A DNA stretch of 64,000 nt. Source: Moniliella sp. 'wahieum' (taxonomy: Eukaryota > Basidiomycota > Moniliellomycetes > Moniliellales > Moniliellaceae). The stretch is from contig RSEE01000022.1 in assembly GCA_003971905.1 (NCBI GenBank), positions 186,001-250,000 on the forward strand. The letters are read 5' to 3'. Position numbers and translations under genes: made by a program. This document shows, one piece after another, positions 23,684 through 36,228 of the stretch; position 1 is the first letter of the stretch; every line of letters starts with the position of its first letter. The notes under the pieces are model-generated. The model worked only from the letters and a program-made list of their open reading frames with translations. It did not search any database and was not told where the DNA came from.

Positions 23684-26092
23684 TTAATGTACATATAATA
23701 CACGCATCAGAGCGTGGAACCCCTCTGGAGATGTGTGGCTCTCACCGTTCCATTGGAACCAAGCAGCGTTGTGGACGCTCTCGGAGCCTACACAGCTGAA
23801 TCCACAGCGCCTGATATGTAGTACCATTGTAGTGTATTGTTGCCGGCCAGGTTCGGTGGCTGCGCCGCTTGTCCACATATCCTTGCTCGCGCTACAGGCC
23901 CATGTGCTCAAGAGCCTGCTGCCTCCAGTCCACTGCACTAACGAGATGATCCTGCCCGTGGCGTCGCGCAGGCCCACCCCTGCCTTAGTGGGAGTCAAGT
24001 GCAACGTCGGCGCGCCCCTTTCGATTGGCGGTAAGGCGGCCCAGGCAGCCATGCCCTGCGACCCCGCTCCCTTTCCCACCTCCAACTCGGTCGCACACAG
24101 GGGGCCAGTGCGGGCCCAGTGGACCAAGACGGCCAGGTCCCATGGCTGTTGCTTTTGTGGATGGCACGCACCGCCTGCCCCGCGAAGCAGAAGCAGGTTC
24201 CCCTCGCATTCGGCCCAAAGTGTGTCGCCCCGTTGGATTTGACCATGCGGGTTGATAAAGTAGCCGTGGCTGACCCCCGTTGTGAATCCATCGATCCGCA
24301 CCAGCTCGCTTGTGCCGATGCGTGTCGGAAAAAGGCATTGTAGTGTCGGAAGAGAACGAGGCAGCCTTTGCGGTACTGGATGACCAGCGTCTCTGTCGTG
24401 CTGTCAACGTGGATCCGATCGAAGCACAAGTTGGAAAGGGTGTCATCCTGTCCTATCACTCGTTAGCCCTGCCGCCCACCATATGAAAACCAAGGGTAGG
24501 CAATCGGCTCACCATATCCTCATCCCACCTCTGGCACGATACTTGCATGGATCCATCTAGGGACGATGGGCCTGCAAATGTGACACGGCGCGCCCAGGCT
24601 TCACTCCGGTGGGCGTGCCTTCGGGGGACAAGAGTCCCATGTGCATACTCCAAACCGCAGTCCAGTGGCCGCCGAAACGGCGCGAATGTCTAGCCGGTCA
24701 TGCCCCTGATGTACGAAGGGAACCGACACGAAAAGAACGAGCCGTCAAACGCGACGCTCTCTCGTAACACCCAGTCAGCCAGGTGATGGTCATAGTCATC
24801 CCTGTAGAAAACAATTCCGGCCAGACGCAAACATGCACACACAATGTCAGAAAACACATCCGAACAGAGTGCACCGAGAGTAGGGTGCAGATAGGTCTCC
24901 GCTAAGGAAAGAGAAAGGACGGGTTCGTACCGTTGGGCGGCTAAGGATATGCTTCGAAATGGGCTGGGGTCCCAACAACCCACCTGTTGCTTGTCTGAGG
25001 AGATGTGAAGATGGTAAATTTCCCTTCGTCTTGAGAATTGACCGTGAAAAGGCTAACAGGGCAAACATCAAGCCGGTGTATAAGGCGGGTTAATATATCG
25101 GTACAGACAGCAAACCGCTGGGGACCAAAACTCATACCTGGATAGGAGGGGTGGCGCAAAAAGTCGGGCATTAGTAGCACATGGAACCGTGCACAGTTGT
25201 TTCAAGTGTCCTGAACGAGGAGGGTGCCCAAGCTTGGACGGAGGTATACTCGCTTCTGTTTGGAAGACGTAGGCTGGTTGCCCGCGACCATCATCACGCA
25301 TGCAGAGTATTAGAACAAACATTAATACCAATCATCAGACGCCCCTTCAAAAACTCTTTTTGCCGGGAAAAGGGGGGAAAGGATCGTCATTACTCACATA
25401 GATGTTCAGAAAGGACACTCACAACATATGTTCCTCCACAGGCAAACGTATCGAGGGGTAAATTTGGTATTGGGGCAGTTGCGATTCTGATGTTGCCCTC
25501 CATTGTCGAGTCGTATATGCTGTAAGCCAATCCCGCTCCCTCAACCACCGATGGGGGGGCAAGAATGGTCCCGTCAGGAAACTCAGTGACAAAGTCATTC
25601 TGAAGCGGCGTCATAGGTGGGGCCCCACTTCCAGCGACAGTGTGGGGACGTTCGCGCGGATGGCAAACGGAATGGTGCCAGAATCCGTTCCAACGCCAAG
25701 TTGCCGCGCCATAAGGTGATGAAACACTACTAGACGGTCCCACGATTTGGGAGAATTGTGCACAGCCGGGGGATCCCAGGTATGAATGTCAAGGTCAGGC
25801 AACTGCATTGGCGATTCTTCGGTGGATGGTGTACCCAGGTGCCACCGCCGAGCCAAGCGATGCCAAAGCGCGGGACAGGTGGAGACGGCATGCCAGGCTG
25901 TGGAGGATGGCATGCGCGTATAGGATGAAAACTGTCAGCGGACAAGTAATAGATATGCAAAAAGTGGTTATACAGAGTACAAAGAGAAGAGAGACGACGC
26001 ACCACGACATGTGCGGCCGAGGCGGACAATCTCAGCGGGTGCCAACACACCGATGCCGCGATTTCCAGGCGCAGTTCAAAGGGCAGCAGCAT
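23684..26092 (-). CDS. F-box protein, multi-exon
   Basis: Probable substrate adaptor of an SCF ubiquitin ligase. The start at 26092 (MLLPFELRLEIAASVCWHP) begins directly with the F-box. A 105-bp intron (25898-26002; donor GTGCGT, branch GCTGAC, acceptor CACAG) joins EIVRLGRTCR to AWHAVSTCPALWHRLARRW, a typical F-box second half. Exon 2 ends at 25423 before a GTGAGT donor. Further exons encode CTDILTRLIH- and FTVNSQDEGKFTIF-type segments, and a 60-bp intron (24453-24512; GTGAGC, GCTAAC, ATAG) precedes TETLVIQYRKGCLVLFRHY and VRIDGFTTGVSHGYFINPHG. No known C-terminal domain was recognised, and middle exon borders are uncertain. Frame corrections are needed near 26037, 25626 and 24326. Convergent with adenylyl cyclase, 140 bp apart. 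Confidence 0.6.
24453..24512 (-). other. intron in F-box gene
   Basis: 60 bp with GTGAGC donor, GCTAAC branch point 11 bp before the ATAG acceptor; all three signals match the other introns in this window. Confidence 0.7.
25898..26002 (-). other. intron in F-box domain
   Basis: GTGCGT donor, CGCTGAC branch point and TCCACAG acceptor. Removal restores a contiguous F-box reading TCR-AWHAVSTCP. Confidence 0.75.
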
Positions 26093-26193
26093 ATGATGGA
26101 GTTGAAGCAGGACGAGAACTGGCGGCAAATGCGCGAGGTTGGTGGCAGCACGCACGAACCACACGGCCGTCGGACGCCCGAGGCTGTCAAAAT

Positions 26194-26205
26194 GCATATA
26201 AATAT
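26194..26205 (-). promoter_or_regulatory. TATA-like element of the F-box gene
   Basis: On the minus strand this reads CATATTTATATGC, about 105 bp before the proposed ATG at 26092. Its position is the main reason for preferring that ATG over one at 26219. Confidence 0.45.
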
Positions 26206-27265
26206 GCCAATGTAACGCCACTCTGTTCGCTCTCTTCGAACCGGAGATCCACGCCCCCCAACACTAAATCCATCGATCAGAGACATACATATCTTGCGTC
26301 GATAATCGCCGATAATTGATAACACTGCAGATTTAATATTTACCCCGCATCCGCAGTAACAAAAACCCCAATCGGATCCTTTATGCTTCGTATTCCTCCT
26401 CCCTCGCGTGCACTTCAACATATATAAACGTCAATTGGCGCTGATACTCTGATCCGCTGACGCGGGAAGCTGACTGAAGGAGGTAGATCTCCGGACTCAG
26501 GGTAGGTACAGGAGGCTATCGCACGTTTGGGCTATATTGTGGACCGAAGCTCATCTCCCTGACAGTGACCTATATTTATTAGTGTCATAATTGAGGCATT
26601 GGGGGGGACCGTTGAGATGACTGCGCAGTGGAGTTTTGCATGTGAGATATGACTGCGTGTAGTTTTGCAGCTGTGGGACATACTATATTGCCTTTGACTC
26701 CTATACAGAGTTTGGGAACAAACGAGACGGACGCTAAACAGAGAGCGTTCTTTGTGGTTTCTTCCTTCACCCTCTGCCGCTCTTTTCCTTCGTCTTTGGG
26801 TTTGTCAGCTATACGCTCCGCTATAGTACGTTGTTTTGTGTGGTGGGTACATTCTTCCTCCATAGATATTCGTTTCCCGTATCTCCTTTTTCTCCTTAGT
26901 AGTTGTGCCTCGTTTCGGGTATGACAAGCATCACATTTACTAATATGTGGACCACACAAAAGTGTAGAATAGCTCTCGTTCCAGGATAAGAGTCTCTCCA
27001 ATATACATTCTCAACATCCACAATCCACATACATATATCCACATACATATATACAACCAGAGTTCCATCCCTCGTGCGTGATGCACGCACAAATGGCCTC
27101 ACTCTGGTATCAGCCAAAGGCTAACGCCGAGGTTCCATCATAGGGAGAGAGAGTTAAAGATCTGCCAGAAAGATATACCTACTCCACACCGCATCTTCAG
27201 AATGTTGAACGCCGGATAGCATGACGTTATTCCGAGGCAAGAGAGAAATGATGGACGAGGGCTCG
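26206..27265. other. intergenic between two minus-strand genes
   Basis: About 1.06 kb, AT-richer than its surroundings. A 138-codon minus-strand frame (26585-27001) is present but shows no recognisable domain and no exon context. A direct repeat of CCACATACATATAT lies at 27025-27052. Nothing else was seen. Confidence 0.5.
27025..27052. repeat. 14-bp direct repeat CCACATACATATAT
   Basis: Two adjacent copies, preceded by a partial CCACAAT unit. AT-rich and intergenic. Confidence 0.7.
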
Positions 27266-30200
27266 TTAAATGAGAAAAAGGGTGTGTGTGTTGCTTGTGA
27301 CAAAATAGGCCCAACTTTCCTTCCCTCTAGCACTGAATGGGCCCAAAATGAGAATCAAACCAGCCGTCCATGTCCTGCCAGTATCCGTCAGAACGAACAA
27401 AGTATTTCCGCACCATGGTCGGGGTACCTCGTCCGGCCAAAGTGATTTAGAACGGAAAGGCGAGGAGGGAGTTGGAGTGCGGACAGGTGGTAAAGGCGAC
27501 CGTTTTCCTGATGGGTAAGGAGATCGCTTTCCTGATGGCTGCGGGGAGGGTGCGGGCGATTCTGGCCTTCTCCTTTGTTGCAACAGAAGCACTTTGGTCA
27601 AAACAGCCTGGGACCCAATTGCGTATTTAGTTTGAGCCTCTGTGCCCGCCTTGAGCGGGACAGAGAAAGTGGTTGTCCCTTCTTTAGCGGCGCGTCGAGC
27701 CGAGCGAGAGGAACCTTGCGTTCATTCGCTGCCTTGGCCACGGCTACCTCCAAATCATCCATCTTGTTGGCCACGTACGGAGCCCACGCCCAATCGCCCT
27801 GTTCCGTGAAGCCACCAGAGGAGCGATAGGCCTCGCCTACTCCCACGGCTGGGCGTGACGGTCGCCTCTGGGATGTGTTGGCCGCCTGCAAAGGGGAGAC
27901 ACTTGCCCCTCCCTTTTGCCTCATCCCTGTTCTTGGCGTCGCGGACCCGCCCACTGTACGCCCCAATCCGGACCAGACTCGTCCCAGAGCGCGTGTGGCC
28001 GGGGGAGGTCGGGAATCCACCGCTGAGGACGACCTGCCTTTGACGAGAGAGTGCCGGTTGCGTGTATAGGTAGGAGAGAGCAAATTGTTAGCGTCACCTC
28101 TGGGAGACAAGGCTGGTCCAGGAGATCGAGATGGAGGGGTCTTGAGTGGGTCCATAACTGTGGTCGGCCGGACCAAGGTCGGGGTGGCACGGGTGGAAGC
28201 CGTCACCAGTCGAAGCGGTACATTTTGTTTCCCTTTGAAACAGCAGTAGGGCTCGAGGCTGAGCTACCTCTCCCTTTTCATGCGAACGGTGCGAAAAAAG
28301 TCGACTTGCCTTATTTTCCTCATTCGATTGAGGACGGGATGGTGCTCGTGGTACCTGGAGCTGCAACTGGGGATCCGAGTTTGTTTGCCAATGGTTTCGG
28401 GCTGAGGGGGATATGAACAGTTGATGCACGGAGCCGCGGAATGCGGCTGGCATGAAATGGAATTCGCGACAACAGTGTTCGGCTTGCTGGTGTTGCTGGA
28501 TCAAGAGTAGGGGAGGATGCTCCTATCGGGGTGGGATTCCTTCATAGAAGAGGAAGCATGCGAATCAAACCGTGATGTCAGTTTCCATGAAAAAGAGGAG
28601 GCCACAGCAGGCTGTGGAGACGTGTCCTGCTGCGGCAGTGAAGGTAGGGCAAATTGGTCGGAGGCAGCGCACTTCACTGAAGTACGCGATGGATATTCCT
28701 CCACCACTCTTCCGGCAGTCCAAGAAGGGACGATCACTGGCGATGATAGAGGAACCGACCGAGCCGGTGATGGAGCTAGTGCTCGTAATACTGGCGACCG
28801 CGGAGTGCCTAGTGGCTTGCCACGAGGACCAGAAAAGAAGCGCTGCTTGGGTGGCTCGGGTGTATCGGACGACTGGCCGACGGCTGAGGGGTCTGAGTGC
28901 GCGGCGTATCCCAATGAGGGGGTGGGGGCATAGGAGAGGTCAACGATATTGGACCTGTAGATACCGAGGAATGGACGAGGCAAGCGAACGCAAGCTGCTG
29001 TTGAACTCGCCTAGTTGTGCGCGTAAAGTCGTTGATCCGCACCATCAACGCCCCTTTCCGCTGCTCGACATCTTGCATCCCCGCAATCAAACGGCCATGA
29101 GGTGCATGCTGGATCACCACTGCCAAGGAAGCCTGAGCTCGATCCAAGGCAGAAAGATAGTACTCTTTGCGAGAGGTCCAAGTCTGAACAGCCTTCGCAA
29201 GCTCTTTCTCAGCCTCGACCATACTTACCCCGACGTCCCTTGATGTAGAAGGTTCCTTGAGAGCGGATTGAGCTTGAGTTAGTGCCTGCTCTGCTGTGGA
29301 CATAACGGTTCCAGAGTGGTGCAAAGGTTGGCTGCATGCTCGGGCACTAAATCAGGAGTACGCAGGTCTGCTGCCGCCTCATTCCGGGCAGCGACGACTT
29401 GAGCTTTGACCTGTTTCCATTCGCGTTCGAGTGTCTGGAACTGTAGCGTGACCCACTTAGACAGAGGACCGTGCTGGCCGATGCGACCTTCTCGTTCAAT
29501 TGCTGGCGAGTTGGAGGAGGACGGTTGGATAGTCTGAGGTGTCAGCAGGTCCGGGGCAGCGATAGAAAGGGGGGAAATGAGGGCATGAATCAGCTCGTCA
29601 TCAAAACTACCCGATGTCACCCCAGTACTCGTAGTGTTAGCGGAGGTAAAACTGGAAATACTGCCGTAGAGTGGCGCAGCCGTTGATGTCGCTCTAAATT
29701 GGGACTTGGTTTTCCCCTACGCCCCCTTGCCTGGGACCCAATAAGTGAACGCCGTTTTCGGAAAACTTTAGCCCATGATTTGCGTCTTGCTTTTCCAGCT
29801 CTGCAGCGGCCGCCATGGCCTTGTTGCCACATTGATTTGCCAGATCCAAGGCATGGTCTAGCATCTGCTGGTCCTCTGCGTCAGCGGTTCCTGATGGGGA
29901 CAACGTTCCCACATCCCTTGGCCGCGTGACGACGCTCGTGGAAAATAAACAGGGCAACACGAACGGCATCGATGGCAGCGCTCCAGGAGAGGAAAGCCGA
30001 TATACAGGGATTGGGGCGTTGAGGTCGGTGGAGGGGGGGCTAGGAGGAGGTTGAGGAAGGCTGAGGTGGGCCAAGGTGGGAGTGGGGCCAGGCTGGGGAG
30101 GGTCATCCTGGTGGTTAGCACGTCAGGGGCAGTTGATCGAGAGCAGGTGTGAACAGAGAGAAATGGGCAGGCGAAAGTGATGAAGAAGACCCATCGTGGG

Positions 30201-30496
30201 CCTGCATGCTCAAATCAATGGCATTCTGAGCGTGGGCTGCGCTCGGCAAGAAGGACATTGGCATGCCGGGCGGAGGCGGAGGGCTGGAACTGGGGTTGGG
30301 ACTGGGGCTGGAGAGGGGCGAAACGTCGTCGGAGGCTGCTATATTATGTTGGGAGACGGAGGCGAAGGATGGCGCGTGCCCGCGCGCGTGCGCTGGCCAG
30401 TGCGGCGCCGGGCGATGAAACGGCGGGAGGTGATGGGAGAGGAGACTCAGGGGAGGAAGGATGCCGCGGGTGGCCCGTGCTGCTGATGGAGGGCAT
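27266..30496 (-). CDS. Ser/Pro-rich coiled-coil protein, family not recognised
   Basis: The ATG at 30496 (MPSISSTGHPRHPSSPE) opens a Ser/Pro-rich N terminus that continues, after a frame change, through PMSFLPSAAHAQNAIDLSMQ. Helical, charged segments follow: DHALDLANQCGNKAMAAAAE (about 29820), WVTLQFQTLEREWKQVKAQV (about 29440), and STAEQALTQAQSALKEP to YYLSALDRAQASLAVVIQ (29150-29300). This predicts a coiled-coil or BAR-like helical core of roughly 250 residues. A long Ser/Pro-rich tail follows with LEVAVAKAANERKVPLARL near 27700 and two SGKRSP repeats near 27500. The stop is uncertain (27266 is the furthest supported). At least four frame changes occur. I do not recognise the family; a cytoskeletal or membrane-scaffold role would be speculation. 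Confidence 0.5.
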
Positions 30497-31120
30497 TGGA
30501 TGGAGCGCGGAAATGGTGGGCAAGAGGGAAGGAGGGAGCACGGGGCGGCGAATAGGCTCTATGGTGCCCCCTTAGGAACATGACTTATCCATCGTGATGT
30601 GTGCCAGATGCTCTCTTCTCTCTCTGTATGAACCCCGCGTGGTAATTATTAGCTCCACCAGCCCAGCTACTTACGCCCTCATTGCGCCACATGTGAAAGT
30701 TTCCACTTTCTCGCCCCTCGCCGCCCTCTCCCCTTTTGAATTCAAAGAATTTGCAGGGCTTCAACCACCATCGGGACCATAACTACCACTAGAACCGCTT
30801 CTATGACTTGCTCATCTATCATGATCGAGCTCGGCTCCGGTGTGTGTGTGTGGTACTATTAGCTACGACTCTGTGGGTGCAACATCAAAATATTGAGTCG
30901 AAGCGTGTTGGCCCTATTAGGGAAGAGAGAAAAGACAGTAGCAGGAGATAAAAGCAAACACGGCCCGAGAGCACGAGGGATGGCGCACGCGCGAGTCCAA
31001 TTAAAGTATGATACTACTAGTAAGGTGACCTGGTGCCCGCGTACCAGAGGGTCCCGTTAAGGAAGCCATCATATATTTTCACGTCAGAAAACATCACAGA
31101 TACCCCCGCCGATGAGAGAT
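30497..31120. other. intergenic, no gene seen
   Basis: 624 bp separating two minus-strand genes. A TG-rich microsatellite (about 30839-30850) is present. No conserved frame was recognised. The right part is presumably the 3' region of the P-type ATPase gene. Confidence 0.5.
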
Positions 31121-34100
31121 CTACCACGCCGCCTTGGCTACCCAACTGCGCGGGAAGCAGCGCACCAGCAACTTGCGGCATTCGTCCATCACGATCACCC
31201 CCAGCGCCAGAGGAATGGGGATGAACCAGAAGCGGATGGGAACAGGTGCAGTGCCAAAGGTGGTTTGGAACCAATTCACCTCGGTCACCAGAATCGCAAT
31301 CCCAATGGATACCAGTGGACCGAGCAACACCGATAGGTTGCGGCGCTTCTTGTTAAAGATCGGGTCGGACTGGAGTAGCGACATGCGTTTGGACCGAACC
31401 GAGAGTAGGTTGCCGATCTGCATGATGACCAGCGTGACGAAAAAGATCGACTCGCCAACGTTGGTAAAGTTGGTGATCTCTGCGGCCGTGTAGCCATGGA
31501 AGCCGTCACCCCAATTTTCATACAAAAAGAACAGGTCCCCAATGTTGAAGCCTCCGTCTTGCTTAAGGTACAAAAAGAACATGCCCATCGCGCTCAGCAT
31601 CTCCATCATACCCACAAACCCATACGCCTGACCATACAGCTTAAAGTTGACGAGATGTTCCTGTTTCTTCCGGGGTGGCAACGACAGCAGATCAAACTCC
31701 TCCTTCTCAAAGATCATGCAGAGCGAGCAAGCCAAATCGGTCAGAAGGCAGATGACGATCATCTGGAATGACGACAGGGGAAGCTGGAGAAGAAATACTG
31801 CGAGTCAGGATCCAGAAATGTCAAAGGCAGCAAGGATACCCTAGGAGGGATGCTGGCGGGGACGTACTGGGACACCAAAGAAAACATTGGCAATGATTGG
31901 ATGTCTTCCGAAAAGGACCCAGCCGGAAGAAGGTAACAAATGACCTTCTGCAAATTCTGGAACACCAGCCGCCCCAGACGCATTCCTTCAATGATAGACG
32001 AAAAGTCACCGAGCAGAACGAGGTCGGCCGCCGCCAAGGCCACATCCGAACCGGACGCCATCGCAATGCCTACGTCGGCAGCGCGGAGAGCGGGAGAATC
32101 GTTTGTACCATCACCAGTCATGGCACAGATGTACTTGCGCTCCTGGAACTCTGAAAGGATGGCCAGCTTTTGCTCTGGCGTCGTCCGAGCAAAGACGACT
32201 TCTTCGCAGCGGCAAATAACATCCCACTGTTGTTGTGTGATGAGGGATCTCTTTTCCCTCAATGGCTAAGGCAAAAGGGGGCTCCGCCTCCGAATCATGC
32301 GGTACCTCTACCACCCGAGCAACCCTTTCACTTGATGAGAAGATGCCACACATCTCAGCAATCGCCGCCGCTGTCGTGACAAAATCGCCAGTCACCATAA
32401 AGAAGCGGCAGCCTGAGCGGCGACAGTCTTCAACGGTTCCGGATTTCAGGTTTCGGTGGGTCGACAATCCCAACCAGGCCCAAACACTCCAAGTCAGTCA
32501 TGGTGCGCGTCTCTTCTTCCGTCGGCCACCATTGGGTCGGATCGGCTTTAGACGCAATGGGCAAGCGCGAAGCGACGAGAATTACCCTTTGCCCTTGAGC
32601 TGACATGTGTTCTTGTGCTTCCATCACCGCTTTGCGCTGGTGCTCGGGCATGGAACACTTGGTCAGCAGAATGTCCGGAGCACCCTTGAAAAGGACGGTG
32701 CGTGCCCGAGCTGGCGAGGAAATCTGCTGTTGACAGGCGGTCATCATGAACTTATTGGTCGAGTTGAAGGGAAGAACAAAGACACGCTCATAGGCAGCCA
32801 GGGTGCTCTCGTATGTCGCGCTGTTCGCCACATAGTTGAGCACTGCCACATCCGTCGCATTACCCCGCGCGATTCCGTGTTCGAAATGAGGTTCCCCGTT
32901 CGTACTCGACTCGTCGTCCAACTTATCCTTCTCAGCCTCCATCGACTTGGTCTCCGATACGGCTACTACCCCTTCGCTCGCTTCAAAGAATGCGTCGTTG
33001 CACAGAACCAGGGCACGTTCAAAGTGTTGGTAGGGGGGCTCAGTCCGGGCCTTCTGCAGAGCGCCCTCAGAATCTTGCACTTTCCCGTCGCAGTAGACAG
33101 TGGTAACGGTCATCTTGTTGGCAGTCAGGGTGCCAGTCTTGTCTGACAAAAGCACATTGACCGTTCCCAGTGTCTCGACCGTTGCCAGCGATTTGGGAAG
33201 CACATCTGCATCCCGCATCCTTCGCGCCACCAAAGAAAGAGTCGAAGTCACCGCCATTGGCATTCCCTCTGGAATAAAAGACACAACGACGACTTTAGAG
33301 GAGGAAGAGAGCCGAAACGAATATGGTAAAGTCAGTTTTTGCAAAACATATGCATTTCTTCCCAAAAGGGAAGGGAGTCTCACGACGTACCATAAGGTTG
33401 ACAATGATGCCCGAAGTGCTAAGGAAGCCCTTGTGGTGCTTGCGCAAGTAAGCAAGCCAAAAGATCAACATGGAAAGGATGAGCCCAATGGTGAGGGTCA
33501 CAATAATGAAGACAAAGCGATTTACTTCCTTTTGGAGGTTGGTCGTCTTCTCCTTGCCCGTGTTGGTCAGCCGGTTGATCCGTCCCATCACCGTTTTGGG
33601 GCCGGTGAGAAGCACGAGCCCAACGCCAGAGCCGGCAGTGACATACGATCCGAGAAAGGCAACCGCTTTCGACTCGAGAAAGTTTTTCTCGGTAGCATCC
33701 AGCTCCGCCGACACTTCCTCCGATTCACCCGTCAGAATGGACCGATCAAAGGCCAAGTCGTTTGAGCCGGAGACAAGACGCATGTCGGCCGGAACACGTG
33801 CCCCCTGGGTCAAAACCACCACATCGCCCATCACCAAGTCGGCAGCGGGAACGGTAATCTTTTTGCCGTCGCGCAACACCACCGCATCCGAGGGGAGTAA
33901 TCCCATAATTGAGTTCATTACGCGAGTGGTGGACCAGTCTTGGGCAGCGTTGAAGAGACCTTGAAGGACAACGACAATCAAGATGAGAATCGCAAGGGCT
34001 AAGTTGTAGGCCTGGGGGTCCGGATTCCCCAGCGGCTTGTAACTGACCCCCAACAATATGACAGCGAGCGAGAGGATGGCTCCAAACCCACCAAAGAACC

Positions 34101-34720
34101 AAAAGAACAACTTGACGAAGTAGTTTGGTTTCTTGGACTTGAACACATTGGGACCATCCTTGCCCAGTCGTTCCTGTGCTTCAACCGCGCTGAGCCCCGT
34201 GGCGAGATTGACTTTCAGCTTGGCTGCTACGTCCGTTGCCGGGGTGAGGTGGTAGGACAGTTTAGAAAAGTAATCGGCATCCAGAGCAGTAGGGTCTTTT
34301 TGTTAGCTTTGTCTTTATTCCTGCGGGACAAAACAGGAAGGCCAAGCTTGGCAGAAATGCCTTCTGCATGGCCTTGATGCGGTGGTAGTCCTTGTGCTGG
34401 ATGTCGCCGACTTGGATGGAGAGGGTGTGAAACTCGGTGGGAAACAGTGCGCCTTGGCGCATCTGCACCGATCGGACAGACTGAATGGTGTTGGTGCGTG
34501 AACCGAGTCCGGCCGGATGGGAGACGTGGGCAGGTACCGCGCTGTGCTGGGGCGCCGTGCTGCGCCCCATGGCATGGTCACGGGCACTGCGAGCAAAGGC
34601 AGCTGCCACCGAGTTGGAAGCTGAAAGACCATGGGCCAACGTCGGAAGCGCTGGCAGATCTTCGCCCATTTCAGCGTCTGAAACTGTTGTGGCAGTGTGA
34701 CGATGATCGTAGTCGCTCAT
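31121..34720 (-). CDS. P-type IIC (Na+/K+-ATPase alpha-like) cation ATPase
   Basis: Membrane cation pump. The ATG at 34720 (MSDYDHRHTATTVSDAEM) has a TATA element 112 bp upstream. A cytosolic N terminus precedes DADYFSKLSYHLTPATD, then M1-M2, the actuator (TGES in SILTGESEEVSAE), M3, M4 (SFIPEGMPMAVT), phosphorylation motif DKTGTLTANKMTV, nucleotide domain (LFKGAPDILLTKC), GIVDPPKPE hinge, VTGDF, and MTGDGTNDSPALRAADVGIA. M5-M10 follow. The C terminus DECRKLLVRCFPRSW matches the Na,K/H,K-ATPase ending rather than PMA1 or ENA pumps. Introns: 33293-33390 (GTACGT...CTAAAG, inside M4) and 31784-31867 (GTACGT...CTCCAG, before M6). An unresolved junction lies near 34330. Frame corrections are needed near 34283, 33293, 32433, 32247 and 31897. 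The ion transported cannot be read from sequence. Confidence 0.88.
31784..31867 (-). other. intron in P-type ATPase gene
   Basis: 84 bp, GTACGT donor and TTCTCCAG acceptor. Splicing joins NVFFGVP to LPLSSFQMIVICL, as expected for the M5-M6 segment of this family. Confidence 0.75.
33293..33390 (-). other. intron in P-type ATPase M4 segment
   Basis: 98 bp, GTACGT donor and TCTAAAG acceptor. Joins SGIIVNLM to VVVSFIPEGMP if one G is restored at the acceptor side. Confidence 0.7.
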
Positions 34721-34831
34721 GCTGAGGAAGCGGCGGGACGAACGAATCGAAAGGAGAGAGGGCTGAGAGGGGAGAGGCGATAGGGGGAATGAGCTGGGGG
34801 ATATGATTGTGTAGAGAGTGCTTGGGGAAGG

Positions 34832-34842
34832 CATATATATAA
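34832..34842 (-). promoter_or_regulatory. TATA box of the P-type ATPase gene
   Basis: CATATATATAAG in plus orientation reads TTATATATATG on the minus strand, about 112 bp before the ATG at 34720. Confidence 0.6.
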
Positions 34843-36228
34843 GGTGAATCCACTGCATGCAACAGGGTGTAGCCTCGTGCAGGGCTCTCGTTCTACTCTC
34901 CGTACAACTAAAAAGCAGAGGAAGGTGCATGCCTCCGTGTGTCGCAGTGACCTCCTGCTATCGGGTATGCCCGCCCTCAACGTTCAACAGGGGGTGTGGG
35001 ATCTTCGCCAGGTCCCAAACGATAGAGAGTGCTCCCCAAGCCAACACACAGCGCGGGTGGCCGTATTCAGGTGCTAATGAACAGCACATGTGTTAGTGGG
35101 GGTCGCACAGAGCTCCGCAATAGCGTATTATTCTATTCGAAGAGAGCTTCCCTCCTAAGCAATGTGGGGCCCCTTCTGTGCCTCCACAAAAGTTGCGCTC
35201 CTGTATAGGTGCAGACACAGCCAGGTAGTCAATGCCACATGTATAGGCCAGAGGGAACCGCTAATAGCGGACGAGGGCGAAGGGGAAAAAAGGTGTGTGC
35301 TGTGCGAGTTCGCCCGCAAATGAGGCACAGAGCACGCCGATGTGAGAGGTGATACTATGTGATGATGATAAGATAAGATGAAACCTACTCTGCCTTATTG
35401 GCTACTCTGCCTTACAGCACCAACGTGCGATTGAAATCTAGAGCACAAGGGAAGAGGAGGCTGCTCAATGATTTCGCAGCTATAGTACGTTCCTATTACA
35501 CCGGTCAAAAGCCGAACTCAAGCTCCAATTGGCAACCTTCTCGAGCTCATTGCGGCCAGTGTATTGCCCTCGGCCCACGCACGTGCCAGAGGCATACGCT
35601 GTTGGTCGCACCAACGCGCTCGAACTGACTGTACTGATCAATCCGCTGTGGGTTTTTGAAGAGTACTCCATCCGCGTCACGCACCCCACACCCACGCTAT
35701 AGGTGTTCAACGTTCAACTGAACGTTCAATATACTGCGTGTGGACATGTGCATGGAATGTGTGTGATGCGTGGCAATATACAAACGATGGATATAATGCC
35801 CTACACCCACGGTAATCTCTACTCTTCCGCGTCGCTCAGGGCTGCTCAGGCCTCTAACCACCTCGACCCAATCGGTGGCAAAAACAACAGCAAAATGCGC
35901 ATGCAGCTCATGCACTGGCGATTGCACATTCCACCCTTTGCCCCCCTGCTCTGATCCCACCCTTTGCCCCTTCTTCTCCCGATTCCCACGCAGCATTCTG
36001 TTTTGTGAAGAATCTCATTCAATACCGGCTACTCCCCGTCCAATATATCCACAAAATCACCTTGTCGGGGGTTTTAATAACCGTGCGTTTATACTGCGTT
36101 TTTGATGAAACGTCTGTTGATGGAAAGGTGATTTTCCTTCAAGGGTTATGCTGTACGTGGCGCTCGGGAAGTTTTTATTCCTGGACACAGTCCTGTATGC
36201 CGTTTTGGCATCTATTCTAAACACACTT
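34843..36228. other. intergenic spacer
   Basis: No gene was recognised. An AACGTT-based inverted arrangement (CAACGTTCAACTGAACGTTC, about 35708-35727) lies in it. The right end borders the second LTR-like repeat. Confidence 0.5.

Noticed and set aside
26585-27001. 138-codon minus-strand frame
   Set aside because: No domain, no exon context and AT-rich composition; not supported as a gene.
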